Below, piece after piece: positions 7,519-16,135 of a stretch of 53,578 nt of DNA (its first letter is position 1; each line of letters begins with the position of its first letter). Under the pieces are notes generated by a model that was not told where the DNA came from, searched no databases, and saw only the letters and a program-made list of their open reading frames with translations. The position numbers were made by a program, and so were the translations under genes. Source of the stretch: an uncultured Clostridia bacterium (GTDB lineage Bacteria > Bacillota > Clostridia > TANB77 > CAG-508); contig CALXKE010000011.1 of assembly GCA_944388805.1 (NCBI GenBank), positions 1-53,578 of the forward strand. Reading direction: 5' to 3'.

Positions 7519-8451
7519 TTATCTTAAAAATCCATTAATAATCTCTTCTTCTGCCTCTTTTTCAGATAATCCTAATGTCATTAATTTTGTTAATTGTTCA
7601 CCTGCAATTTTTCCGATAGCTGCTTCATGGATTAAATTAGCTTCTACATTATTTGCTGTAATTTCAGGTGTTGCTGTAACAATGGCATTATCTTTTATGA
7701 TGGCATCACATTCACTATGTGCAAAACATTTTTCATTTCCATATATTTTAGAAATAAATTCTTGTTTTGAGTTTTCTGTTGCAACAGATCTAGATGTAAC
7801 ATGTGTACTAGAGTTTTCTCCATTTAGTTGTACATCAAATACAGTTTTTGCATATTGTTTTCCAGCTGTCATAATTTTTTCTGTTACCACAAAGTTTGTG
7901 TCATGTTCTAGTACACCTTTTGTTTCTCTAATGGTTGAGCTAACACCTTTGATTTGTGCACTTTCCATTTCTAAGCTACTTCCTGGTTTTAAATATACCT
8001 CTGTTACTGGGTTTAGTATTCTTTTTCCATCTCCATTTCCTTCTCCATAATGTTTTTCAACATATCTTACTTTTGCTCCCTCTTCTAAATAAAATCTATG
8101 AATTCCATCATGTTCTGAATCCTTATGATGATCATTATGAATTCCACAACCTGCTACTATGATGACATTAGCATTTTTGCCAATATGAAAATCATTATAT
8201 ACTAAGTCTTTTAATCCACTTTCTGTAATGATAACTGGTATATGTATGAATTCAAATTTGGTATTTTCTTTTACATATATATCAATACCAGATACATCTT
8301 TTTTTGTTACAATATTGACATTTTCTGTTACTTGTCTTTCTACACCTTTTCCATTTTTTCTAATATTATAAGCTCCTTTGGTGATATTTTCTAAATTAGA
8401 TACTTCACTTAAAAGTTGTTCATCTATTTGATTTAAGTTTTTTGATTCCAT
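7519..8451 (-). CDS. smsB: SufB/SufD-family Fe-S scaffold protein (SmsB-like)
   Basis: This is a 310-residue protein with the SufBD right-handed beta-helix region (about residues 60-280) and the family ending HEAAIGKIAGEQLTKLMTLGL. It is much shorter than classical SufB (about 470 residues), and no SufD, SufS, SufU or SufE gene is nearby. With the SufC-like ATPase upstream this matches the two-gene SMS (minimal SUF-like) type of iron-sulfur assembly system known from anaerobic archaea and Firmicutes. GGAGGA lies 5 nt before the start. A 187-bp gap with no visible gene separates it from the ATPase gene, but there is no terminator in it. Confidence 0.85.
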   Translation of the reverse strand: MESKNLNQIDEQLLSEVSNLENITKGAYNIRKNGKGVERQVTENVNIVTKKDVSGIDIYVKENTKFEFIHIPVIITESGLKDLVYNDFHIGKNANVIIVAGCGIHNDHHKDSEHDGIHRFYLEEGAKVRYVEKHYGEGNGDGKRILNPVTEVYLKPGSSLEMESAQIKGVSSTIRETKGVLEHDTNFVVTEKIMTAGKQYAKTVFDVQLNGENSSTHVTSRSVATENSKQEFISKIYGNEKCFAHSECDAIIKDNAIVTATPEITANNVEANLIHEAAIGKIAGEQLTKLMTLGLSEKEAEEEIINGFLR

Positions 8452-8638
8452 CTTGTCCTCCTTCTATTTAAATTATGATATATTACTTTCTATTTTTCTT
8501 ATATATTTCTAAATTTTTAAAAAAAACATGTTTCTTATGCTTTCTATAAACCTTTTTCATTTTTCTTTGTTTCCGTTTTTAAGTATGGATGTGTTTATAT
8601 TTTTATATGCACTTTTATTTACTGCTTATGTATTATTT

Positions 8639-9352
8639 CTAGCATTCCTTCTTTATTCTGCAACAACCTTTGCCTTTTACTTCTTCATTTAATATTTCTT
8701 CACTTGTGCCAATTTTTTGGATTTTTCCTGCTTTCATTAATATGATTTCATCAGCTATTTCTAAGATTCTTTCTTGGTGTGATATGATAATGGTTGTCCC
8801 TTTGGTTATTTCACTCATTGTTTGGAATACATCTATTAAATTATTAAAGCTCCATAAGTCAATTCCTGCTTCTGGCTCATCAAATATGGTTAATTTAGTC
8901 TGCCTTAGGGCAACGGTTGCAATTTCGATTCTTTTTAGTTCTCCACCGGATAAAGATCCATTTACTTCTCTATCTACATATTCTTTTGCACATAAACCAA
9001 CTTTTGCTAATGCATCACAAGCTTCTTTTTTTGTTATTTTTTTATGTGCTGCTATTTTTAATAAGTCATAAACTGTGATTCCTTTAAACTTAACTGGTTG
9101 TTGGAACCCGAAACTAATTCCCAATTTTGCTCTTTCATTGATTTCCATATTGGTAATATCTTTTCCATCAAAGATAATTTTTCCTGAATCTGGTTTTTCA
9201 ATTCCCATTATCATTTTTACTAATGTTGATTTTCCTGACCCATTTGGTCCTGTAATGGCAATAAATTTTCCTAAATCTATTTTTAAATTAATATTGTTTA
9301 ATATTTTTTTGTTATCTCTTTCAAAACATATATTTTCTAATTCTAATATCAT
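8639..9352 (-). CDS. smsC: SufC-family ABC ATPase (SmsC-like)
   Basis: This is a 237-residue cytoplasmic ABC ATPase that works with the SufB-like scaffold. Walker A is GPNGSGKST (35-43), the signature is LSGGE (134-138), Walker B is TIFDEP (155-160), and an H-loop is present (IISHQER). The SufC-specific sequences FGFQQP and GGELKRIEIA are present. It ends with an unusual GCCRIKKEC tail containing three cysteines. AGGAGGT lies 5 nt before ATG. It is the first gene of the pair; a DtxR-type repressor lies just upstream on the same strand, suggesting iron control (inference). Confidence 0.9.
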   Translation of the reverse strand: MILELENICFERDNKKILNNINLKIDLGKFIAITGPNGSGKSTLVKMIMGIEKPDSGKIIFDGKDITNMEINERAKLGISFGFQQPVKFKGITVYDLLKIAAHKKITKKEACDALAKVGLCAKEYVDREVNGSLSGGELKRIEIATVALRQTKLTIFDEPEAGIDLWSFNNLIDVFQTMSEITKGTTIIISHQERILEIADEIILMKAGKIQKIGTSEEILNEEVKGKGCCRIKKEC

Positions 9353-9550
9353 GTTTACCTCCTTTTTATTTTGTTAAAATGAACTATGTATTATATTATC
9401 GCATATGGTTATATTCTTATATTTCTAACAGTGTTTTTTATCATATTATACTATCTATAGTTAAAAAATGGGTTAACACATATAATCATTGCTTTTTATA
9501 TCTATAAAACATTCAAAGCTATTTTATCTGGCGTCAAATTTTTAGTTTTG

Positions 9551-10024
9551 TTAACAAACACTTTTCTTGTTCAGTCTATTTTTTATAGTTACTTTTATAC
9601 AACTTTGACATTTTGGATTATTTTCGTCATAATCACAATCTAAATCTCCTAAATCCATGATTTTGCTTATATATTTTTCTAGCTTTTTTGTTGTATCTGG
9701 TGACATAGCATGTTTCATAGATTTTGCTTCTTCTTCAGCATCTTTTTCATCTACATCTAATATATCCACTAAAAACATTTTTATAATGTCATGTTTTTTT
9801 ATAATTTCCTTTGCCTTTTCTTCTCCTTGATATGTTAGATTGATGTCTCCATATACTTCATATTCTATCAAATCTAAGTCTCTTAAATTTTTTATAGCTC
9901 TATTAACGCTTGGTTTTGTAATTTTGAGTTTTTTTGCTATATCTGTCACCCTGATTTTTCCACTACTTTTTTCTAATATATATATTGTTTTTAGATACTC
10001 TTCTTGGGAATTGGTCAGTTTCAT
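9551..10024 (-). CDS. DtxR/MntR-family metal-dependent repressor
   Basis: This is a 157-residue regulator. The N-terminal winged helix-turn-helix (QEEYLKTIYILEKSSGKIRVTDIAKKL, then KPSVNRAIKNL) is followed by the metal-binding and dimerisation domain containing HDIIKMFL, an acidic stretch (DVDEKDAEEEA) and KHAMSP. The C-terminus has CxxC-like cysteines (CDYDENNPKCQSC), which are common in clostridial members. No SH3 domain is present. AGGAGG lies 8 nt before the start. It has its own promoter with a palindrome over the -10 and start region, so autoregulation is likely. The 198 bp between it and smsC hold no gene. Confidence 0.88.
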   Translation of the reverse strand: MKLTNSQEEYLKTIYILEKSSGKIRVTDIAKKLKITKPSVNRAIKNLRDLDLIEYEVYGDINLTYQGEEKAKEIIKKHDIIKMFLVDILDVDEKDAEEEAKSMKHAMSPDTTKKLEKYISKIMDLGDLDCDYDENNPKCQSCIKVTIKNRLNKKSVC

Positions 10025-10036
10025 ATTTTTCCTCCT

Positions 10037-10082
10037 TGTTAGTTTACGCTAACATTTTACTATGATTGTACTTTGTTGTCAA
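10037..10082 (-). promoter_or_regulatory. Promoter and putative DtxR-type operator
   Basis: On the minus strand: TTGACA, 17 bp, TAAAAT (10054-10082). Overlapping and just downstream of the -10 lies the palindrome TGTTAGTTTACGCTAACA (10037-10054), with 6-bp arms and a TTAG/CTAA pattern like DtxR-family boxes. Binding by the adjacent repressor is inferred. Confidence 0.6.
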
Positions 10083-10096
10083 GTACTTTTAATAAA

Positions 10097-10315
10097 TTTC
10101 GAGGGATTTTGGGGACGGACTCATTTTTCCCTTTTTCGAATTTAACCAAGATAAAATATATAGAATATAAAAAAATGAAGCAATTTTGCGTATCTAAATT
10201 TGAATTTAGAAATCTAGCTTATACAAAATTGTGTAATGCTTTTATATTCTATATTTTTAAATTACCAAATTTTAAAAAAAGGGAAAAATGAGTCCGTCCC
10301 CAAAATCCCTCGAAA
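10097..10315. mobile_element. MITE-like element with 39-bp terminal inverted repeats
   Basis: Perfect inverted repeats of at least 39 bp (10097-10135 and 10277-10315, starting TTTCGAGGGATTTTGGGGAC) enclose about 140 bp of AT-rich DNA. That interior has a second inner inverted repeat (ATATAGAATATAAAA and its complement). There is no coding capacity. It sits between the DtxR and comEA genes. A single end of the same family is at 41772-41807, and 22 bp of its interior recur in the element at 17264-17372. The GGGGACGGAC end is reminiscent of repeats mobilised by IS200-like REP-associated transposases, but none is in this window. Confidence 0.8.
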
Positions 10316-10322
10316 CGTCTTC

Positions 10323-11027
10323 TTATTCTACACAAATCAATTCTTTAATATTTTCATATTTTGCATCCCCTATACCACTAACTTCTTTTATTTCTTCTAT
10401 GCTCTTAAATTTTCCATTTTCTTCTCTATAATTCACTATTTTTAGTGAAGTTGATGGGCCAATTCCTGGTAATGTTTCTAATTCTGTTTGTGTTGCTGTA
10501 TTTATATTTATTTTTTGATTTTTGCTTTGTTGCGTTGTCCCTTTTGTTTGTTCTTCTTGAACGACACCACTTGCTGATGTTACATATTTTGAAGTTTCAT
10601 CACTCATACTTTTATTTTGACTTTGGTCGTTTAGTTCATTTTCCTCTATATTTTCTCCTATTGTCGGTATATATATTTTCATTCCATCTTCTAATTTAAA
10701 AGCTAAATTAATATTTTTTGTATCTGCATTTTCTTTTAATCCTTCTGCTTTATTTATCGCATCTGATATTCTACTATTTGTTTCTAATTCCACAATACCT
10801 TCTTTATTCACTGCACCTGATACATGTACAATTATTTTTTCAGTTTCTTCTGTTGTCACTTCTTCCTTTTCTTCTAAATTCCCTATTGTATTTTCTTCTA
10901 TGCTTTCTTCTGTAGATATGACCATATCATCTTCTTTTGTATAGACATAGTATAAAAAGGCAATGATAATTATTAACCCAATTATAACAATTATTATTTT
11001 TTGTTTCTTATTAAATTCATACATCAT
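10323..11027 (-). CDS. comEA: ComEA-family DNA-binding competence protein
   Basis: This is a 234-residue protein with an N-terminal transmembrane helix (~8-30), an acidic Ser/Glu linker, a SLBB domain (~66-120; VHVSGAVNKEGIVEL), a low-complexity linker, and a C-terminal double helix-hairpin-helix domain (~172-234; INTATQTELETLPGIGPSTSLKI, VSGIGDAKYENI). ComEA binds incoming double-stranded DNA at the outer membrane face during natural transformation. ATG at 11027 (or 11024) has a poor ribosome binding site; AAGGAGG lies about 45 nt upstream with no in-frame start near it. Confidence 0.88.
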   Translation of the reverse strand: MMYEFNKKQKIIIVIIGLIIIIAFLYYVYTKEDDMVISTEESIEENTIGNLEEKEEVTTEETEKIIVHVSGAVNKEGIVELETNSRISDAINKAEGLKENADTKNINLAFKLEDGMKIYIPTIGENIEENELNDQSQNKSMSDETSKYVTSASGVVQEEQTKGTTQQSKNQKININTATQTELETLPGIGPSTSLKIVNYREENGKFKSIEEIKEVSGIGDAKYENIKELICVE

Positions 11028-11379
11028 AATAATTTGATATATACTTAAATATATATCCTTCTTTCCTCCTTATAGATATTTAGGTTTTTGATGGTTTTAC
11101 CTATAAACCTACAAATTATATGAATTTTTCTTTTTTTTCACCAAATATACATATATTTTGTATAAAATAGAAAAAATCTTACTTCTTGATAACTGATTTC
11201 AATTTAATAAATGTTAAGATTTATAGACGTAAAAATTGACAAGTAATTATTCTGCCCAATGTTGTTTTCATTGAATAAATTTTTTTATTTAATAAATTTC
11301 GGATTGCAAATTTCGACAAAATGCTATATAGTATTACTATTAATATGTTTAAATAAATTCATTATTAGGAGTTTATAAG
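11028..11379. other. Intergenic region, divergent promoters of comEA and dacA-like gene
   Basis: No gene is seen. The region is AT-rich and separates divergent genes, so it must hold both promoters. TACTAT at ~11332, with TCGACA about 16 bp before it, is a possible promoter for the carboxypeptidase gene. AAGGAGG on the minus strand near 11066 is unattached to any start codon. Confidence 0.4.
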
Positions 11380-12642
11380 ATGAAAATACATGCAAAAAAA
11401 ATTTTTATACTATCTTTTTTGATAGTAACCATATTATTTACAAATTTAAATATTGTTCATGCAACAGATAATGATGCAGATGCACCAGAAATCGTCTCTG
11501 GAGCAGCTATTTTAATTGATAATGAAACAAATAGAGTGTTATATGATAAAAATGCAAATGAAAGAATGTTTCCAGCAAGTACCACAAAAATTATGACAGC
11601 TATACTGGTATTAGAAAACTGTGATTTAGATGAAACTGTAACAGCAAGTTATGATGCTCTTATGAATATTCCTGATGGTTATGTAACTGCTGAAATTCAA
11701 GGTGAAGAACAATTCACAGTAGAGCAACTTTTAGAAATGTTATTAGTTCATTCTGCAAATGATGCGGCAAATGTATTAGCCGTATATGTTGGTGGTTCTT
11801 TAGAAAGCTTTATTTCTATGATGAATACAAAGGTTAATGAACTTGGATTAACCAATACACATTTTACAAATGCTTATGGATTACAAGAAGCTAATCATTA
11901 TACAACAGCTTATGATTTGGCTAAAATTATGCAATATTGTATTCAAGATGATGATTTCAGAAGAATTGCTGGCAGTGTATCTTGCTCTATCCCTGCAACA
12001 AACAAATCAGGTGTGAGATCTTATACTTCCACTAACCAATTAATTCTTCCTGATAGCCCTAATTATTATAGTTATGTTACTGTAGGAAAAACTGGTTTTA
12101 CCACAGAAGCTGGAAGATGTTTGGTTTCTTGTGCATATAGAAATGATATCGAACTTACTTGTGTTATATTAGGTGGCTTACTTTCAGATGATGGTGTATC
12201 TTCAAGATTTACAGATAGTATCTCTTTGTATGAATATGGATTTAATCATTTTTCTTTAAAAAATATTGCAAACCCTGGAGACATTATTACCTCCATTGAA
12301 GTATCTAATGCTACTCCTGCTACCAAATCTCTGGATTTAGCATTTGTAGATAGTATTCATGCTTTAGTTAATAATTCTGATCTTGATACAAATTATCTTC
12401 CTGAAATACAACTAAATTCTGATATTTCTGCTCCAATTGCGGAAGGTGATGTACTTGGAAAAGCGGTTTATACAATTGATGGAATTTCTTATGAAGCAGA
12501 TATTGCTGCAACACATACTGTAGAAAATTCTCAATTACTTCAATTTGTATTACAAATTGGTGGCATATTGATTGCTTTAATAATTACTTTTGAAATATTC
12601 TTTTCACATAAAAAAAAGAAAAAGTATTTAGGTGATATATAA
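11380..12642 (+). CDS. dacF: D-alanyl-D-alanine carboxypeptidase (PBP5/6, DacF type)
   Basis: This is a 420-residue secreted, membrane-anchored penicillin-binding protein that removes the terminal D-Ala from peptidoglycan stem peptides. There is a signal peptide at 1-28 (cleavage near VHA). The catalytic motifs are Ser67-Thr-Thr-Lys70, Ser125-Ala-Asn127 and Lys237-Thr-Gly239. The peptidase S11 domain is followed by the PBP5 C-terminal beta domain (~300-385) and a C-terminal transmembrane helix with a lysine-rich tail, rather than an amphipathic anchor. AGGAG lies about 8 nt before ATG. Single gene with a strong terminator. Confidence 0.92.
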   Translation: MKIHAKKIFILSFLIVTILFTNLNIVHATDNDADAPEIVSGAAILIDNETNRVLYDKNANERMFPASTTKIMTAILVLENCDLDETVTASYDALMNIPDGYVTAEIQGEEQFTVEQLLEMLLVHSANDAANVLAVYVGGSLESFISMMNTKVNELGLTNTHFTNAYGLQEANHYTTAYDLAKIMQYCIQDDDFRRIAGSVSCSIPATNKSGVRSYTSTNQLILPDSPNYYSYVTVGKTGFTTEAGRCLVSCAYRNDIELTCVILGGLLSDDGVSSRFTDSISLYEYGFNHFSLKNIANPGDIITSIEVSNATPATKSLDLAFVDSIHALVNNSDLDTNYLPEIQLNSDISAPIAEGDVLGKAVYTIDGISYEADIAATHTVENSQLLQFVLQIGGILIALIITFEIFFSHKKKKKYLGDI

Positions 12643-12643
12643 A

Positions 12644-12675
12644 GGCAGACAAGTTTTTTTACTTGTCTGCCCCTT
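12644..12675. terminator. Bidirectional terminator between convergent genes
   Basis: An 11-bp stem GGCAGACAAGT / ACTTGTCTGCC with a T-rich loop lies between the carboxypeptidase and LCP genes. Confidence 0.8.
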
Positions 12676-12688
12676 TCTTATTTATGAT

Positions 12689-14089
12689 TTATTGATAATC
12701 CTTTCCAATAATAATGGTTACATCTACCTTGCTAGAACTTCCTCCTGTCCCACTGTCAGAAATGGTTCCTATTCCTAGTGTTTCTTTTATATGACTCATT
12801 ATTGTTGTTGAAACATCTTTTTTATTAGCAATTACTGTTTTACTCGTTGACGTTGTTGTTCCTGTTCTAGAAACATTATATCCCTCTTCTCTCAATTTAT
12901 TGACAACTTCTTGAAGCAGTTTGCCATCACTTGTTCCATTGAGTACTTCTATTTTTATACTTGAATTAGAAGTTGTTGTTGAACTACTAGAGGTTGTATT
13001 TGTGGTATTGCCTGTTGTATTTGTCGTATTTTCTTCTGGTGTTCCTTCTTCTGTTAACGCTTCTGGATAGAATAATTCTTTTACCAATTGTTGTGTTTCT
13101 TCTTCATCCACTACAAAGATACTAACACCATTTGTTTGACTTACGTCTGGTACAATTCCTGGTAATGATGCTGTTTGTAAGTTTTCTGTACTAAATTCTA
13201 CTGCATATGGTAAATAATCTTTTAAAATATTGAAATCTAAGTTTGTTATTAAATTTCTACTAGCAATGTCTATAATCGTTCCTAGTTTTGTTATGTTTTC
13301 TAATTTTACGGTTTGTTCAACTACTGCTGTAATAAATTCTCTTTGATTTCTCATTCTTCCGATGTCATTATCACCATATTCTGATGGGAAACTTGTTCCA
13401 TCATTATTTTTTCTAAATCTTAACAACTCTTCTGCCGCTTGGCCATCTATTTCTTGAAGCCCTTCTTCAAAATGGATATGCAAATCCTGTGATGTATCAT
13501 CATAATTCATATCTGTTGGAACATAATATTCGATTGGTCCAATTGCATCTACTAATTCTATTAATGCTTCTGTTTGCACGATTGCATAATATTGTAAATC
13601 TAATCCTGTTAATTCATTCACTGCATCTAAAGTCTCCATTGGGTCTCTCGTTATATTATAAATAGCATTTATTTTATCAGCGGCTACCGCTTTTTTTGTA
13701 TTTGTTCCTGTAAAAGAATCCCTTGGAATAGATAATAATACTGCTTTTTGTGTATTAGGATTATATGAGGCTACAATGATTGTATCTGTCAAGGCAACTC
13801 CTTCTTGGTCTGTGCTAACCCCCATTAATAGTACTTGAAGTTCTCCTAAATTTTTCCTTGTCTCTTCATCATGTCCTACCACTGTTGCCAACATACCAGA
13901 TAATCCTCCTCCATTTTTATGCACTCTATATGCAAATACACTTCCAGCAATTAACAAAATTAGTAATATGATTAAGAATATTTTTTTCCACATTTTCATC
14001 TTTTTCTTCGGTTTTTGCTTGTTTTTTTGATTTTGACTTTTATTTTTATTATTTGTCTTTTGTCTTTTGTTTACTTTATCCTTATTCAC
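12689..14089 (-). CDS. LytR-CpsA-Psr (LCP) family protein with LytR_C domain
   Basis: This is a 466-residue protein. A very basic cytoplasmic tail (residues 1-33) is followed by a transmembrane helix (~34-54), an LCP domain (~85-270) with DTIIVASYNP, LLSIPRDS, KINAIYN and GRMRNQREFI, a Thr/Ser/Asn-rich linker (~345-375), and a C-terminal LytR_C domain (IKIEVLNGT...). LCP enzymes attach secondary wall polymers to peptidoglycan outside the membrane; the conserved arginines and aspartates of the active site are present. It is a monocistronic unit between two terminators. The low-complexity linker is likely a wall-spanning spacer. Confidence 0.9.
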   Translation of the reverse strand: MNKDKVNKRQKTNNKNKSQNQKNKQKPKKKMKMWKKIFLIILLILLIAGSVFAYRVHKNGGGLSGMLATVVGHDEETRKNLGELQVLLMGVSTDQEGVALTDTIIVASYNPNTQKAVLLSIPRDSFTGTNTKKAVAADKINAIYNITRDPMETLDAVNELTGLDLQYYAIVQTEALIELVDAIGPIEYYVPTDMNYDDTSQDLHIHFEEGLQEIDGQAAEELLRFRKNNDGTSFPSEYGDNDIGRMRNQREFITAVVEQTVKLENITKLGTIIDIASRNLITNLDFNILKDYLPYAVEFSTENLQTASLPGIVPDVSQTNGVSIFVVDEEETQQLVKELFYPEALTEEGTPEENTTNTTGNTTNTTSSSSTTTSNSSIKIEVLNGTSDGKLLQEVVNKLREEGYNVSRTGTTTSTSKTVIANKKDVSTTIMSHIKETLGIGTISDSGTGGSSSKVDVTIIIGKDYQ

Positions 14090-14150
14090 TTATAATCCAC
14101 TCCTAAAAAATCATGTAATCAGTATAGCAAATATCTTATTAAAAATCAAC

Positions 14151-14187
14151 AAATAAAGACAAATTTTAAGAATTTGTCTTTATTTGT
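14151..14187 (-). terminator. Terminator of the DUF5711-cvpA operon
   Basis: A 15-bp perfect stem (14151-14165 / 14171-14185) with a 5-nt loop lies just after the end of cvpA on the minus strand. Confidence 0.8.
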
Positions 14188-14202
14188 GTTACAGTTCAGA
14201 CT
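14188..14202. repeat. Half copy of a short palindromic repeat
   Basis: GTTACAGTTCAGACT is identical to the left part of the hairpin repeat at 21581-21604. Here the second arm is missing. Confidence 0.4.
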
Positions 14203-14221
14203 TATTTATACTTTTATGTTT

Positions 14222-14842
14222 TTAATTTTCACTTACTTTTGTAAATAATATATCTAAAATGTTATTTTCATTCATCATTTTCCCTATATACGATTCTTGA
14301 ACCATTGCATAAACTTGATTTTGTGGCTCTATTTCTCCACTTAAATTTACAAGTAGTAATAAAATATATACAATTAATATACCTCTTAAAGCCCCATAAA
14401 TAATGCCTCCTAATTGGTTTAATTGGTTCAATATTGGTAGTTTTGCAACTAAATTTGCTAATGCTGTAACAAATTTTAGAATAATTCTTATCACAATATA
14501 TAATATTAAGATAACTGCTCCTTCTATAATATTAATAGAAATAGTTCTTGCTGTTTCTGGTAACATGTTATTTTGTATCGTTTCTACTACCTGATTTGCA
14601 CCTTCTTCTTCATTTGTCATAATGTCATTTGCTTCCTCTAGAATTGCATTTTGAATGAATTCATCAATCCCTGTTACATTAATAATTACATTTGAAACTG
14701 GTTTATACAATAATAATGTTAATACAATAGCAATAATAACAGCTACCAATTGTATGGCTAATGTGATTAAACCTTTTCTATATGCTAAAAAAGTTGATAA
14801 TAAAATAATGGCTACAATAATTAAATCTACAACAATACTCAT
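14222..14842 (-). CDS. cvpA: CvpA family membrane protein
   Basis: This is a 206-residue protein with four predicted transmembrane segments and the CvpA pattern: an N-terminal VVDLIIVAIILLSTFLAYRKGLI, a middle loop, and then LNQLGGIIYGALRGILIVYILLL near the end. Family members influence envelope homeostasis and, in E. coli, colicin V secretion; the biochemical activity is unknown. It follows the DUF5711 gene by 15 bp on the same strand and shares its transcript. Confidence 0.82.
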   Translation of the reverse strand: MSIVVDLIIVAIILLSTFLAYRKGLITLAIQLVAVIIAIVLTLLLYKPVSNVIINVTGIDEFIQNAILEEANDIMTNEEEGANQVVETIQNNMLPETARTISINIIEGAVILILYIVIRIILKFVTALANLVAKLPILNQLNQLGGIIYGALRGILIVYILLLLVNLSGEIEPQNQVYAMVQESYIGKMMNENNILDILFTKVSEN

Positions 14843-14857
14843 AAAACTTCTCCTTTA

Positions 14858-16042
14858 TTATAAATTAATAATTTCCACTTTATCTCTATAAATAATTCCG
14901 GCTATATTATCTGATACTGTTACATTTGTAACTTCTTGATTAGCTATATATCGTTTTACAAGCCAACCACCTGTATTTATAAATTCAACCTCTGTTCCTA
15001 AATTTAATGCAATGATACTTCCTTTTGTATAGATTTGTTTTATAGATGTATCAACTATATAATTTTGAATATTTTTACTATCAACATCTATAATATTAAT
15101 AATAGAATTTGCCGAAAATATTCCTGATGATTCTTCCTCTACTGTCACAAAATACTTCTCTAAATTTATAGATTGTGCTGTTATCTTTTTATTTTCATTT
15201 TCAAATACAACAGATTCTTGACCGTTTTCTATTACATTTATCGTATCTGTATACATACATACAATTCTATCTTTATCTTGATAATCAATATTTACAATCA
15301 ATTTATTTTGTTCACTCTTATAATTATTTTCATCAGAATTACTTGGATCTGTTCTTGCTTTTTCAATAGAGGTAATTCTTACATTTGATTGAATAATTGT
15401 TCCTGATGTATCCACTTCAGCAATTGCTAAATATTTATTATCATTCGAAATATCTACATCTACTGCCATCGTATATGATAAAAATGAGATAAATAAAGAA
15501 TTTCCTTCTGGGTCAAATACTTGCACTTCGCTTTTATAACTTGTTCCTGTCATAATAACTGCTACATACCCATTTTTATTAACACATACTTTAGAGATAT
15601 TTCCTTCTACTGAACTCTCCCAAGCTACCTCTTTGTCTTCAACGACATAAACTTTTTGCCCATTAGATTCTCCGATAACTAAAAATCGATTTGCAGAATC
15701 AAATAATGGATTGGTAATTTGTACTTCTAAATTTGCTTCCTCTCCTCCACTTGAGCCATACAAAGATAATTTATTTTTGCTTAATATTCCTATGTATTTG
15801 TTAAATGCATATATATTTGATGATTCACTCTCATCTAATTCGATGGTAGTAACTTTATCTTGTGAAATTTCCTTTTTAAATATTTCTACATCAACCCAAT
15901 TTCTAAACTCATTGTTTGTAACATATAAAGCCACTACAACAATTGTAGCAACAACAAGAATAGAGATAGCAATGGATAAAATAATTTTTTTTGCATTTAT
16001 TTTCTTGTTTTTTATTTCTGATTCTTCCCAATAATCTCTCAT
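14858..16042 (-). CDS. DUF5711 family membrane-anchored protein
   Basis: This is a 394-residue protein with a short cytoplasmic tail, a transmembrane helix at ~20-42 (LSIAISILVVATIVVVALYV), and then an extracellular region with repeated beta-strand units (for example VYVVEDKEVAWESSVEGNISKVCVNKNGYVAVIMTG) that suggest a beta-propeller. It resembles the DUF5711 proteins of clostridia, often found beside CvpA as here. Function unknown; the context suggests an envelope role. It is the first gene of a two-gene operon ending at 14151. Confidence 0.75.
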   Translation of the reverse strand: MRDYWEESEIKNKKINAKKIILSIAISILVVATIVVVALYVTNNEFRNWVDVEIFKKEISQDKVTTIELDESESSNIYAFNKYIGILSKNKLSLYGSSGGEEANLEVQITNPLFDSANRFLVIGESNGQKVYVVEDKEVAWESSVEGNISKVCVNKNGYVAVIMTGTSYKSEVQVFDPEGNSLFISFLSYTMAVDVDISNDNKYLAIAEVDTSGTIIQSNVRITSIEKARTDPSNSDENNYKSEQNKLIVNIDYQDKDRIVCMYTDTINVIENGQESVVFENENKKITAQSINLEKYFVTVEEESSGIFSANSIINIIDVDSKNIQNYIVDTSIKQIYTKGSIIALNLGTEVEFINTGGWLVKRYIANQEVTNVTVSDNIAGIIYRDKVEIINL

Positions 16043-16090
16043 TACATTTCTCCTTATCTTTCGTTAATGATATTCTACTATACTAAATTT

Positions 16091-16117
16091 AAAAAAGCAA
16101 GCTAACGCTTGTTTTTT
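16091..16117 (-). terminator. Terminator of ykvI-like gene
   Basis: On the minus strand, CAAGC-GTTA-GCTTG is followed by a T-run. It lies downstream of the gene ending at 16136. Confidence 0.7.
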
Positions 16118-16135
16118 CTGCTATTTTCTCCCAAT

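Noticed and set aside
7511..8050. 179-codon plus-strand ORF opposite the SufB-like gene
   Set aside because: It is the antisense shadow of a well-supported gene, with low-complexity composition and no ribosome binding site.
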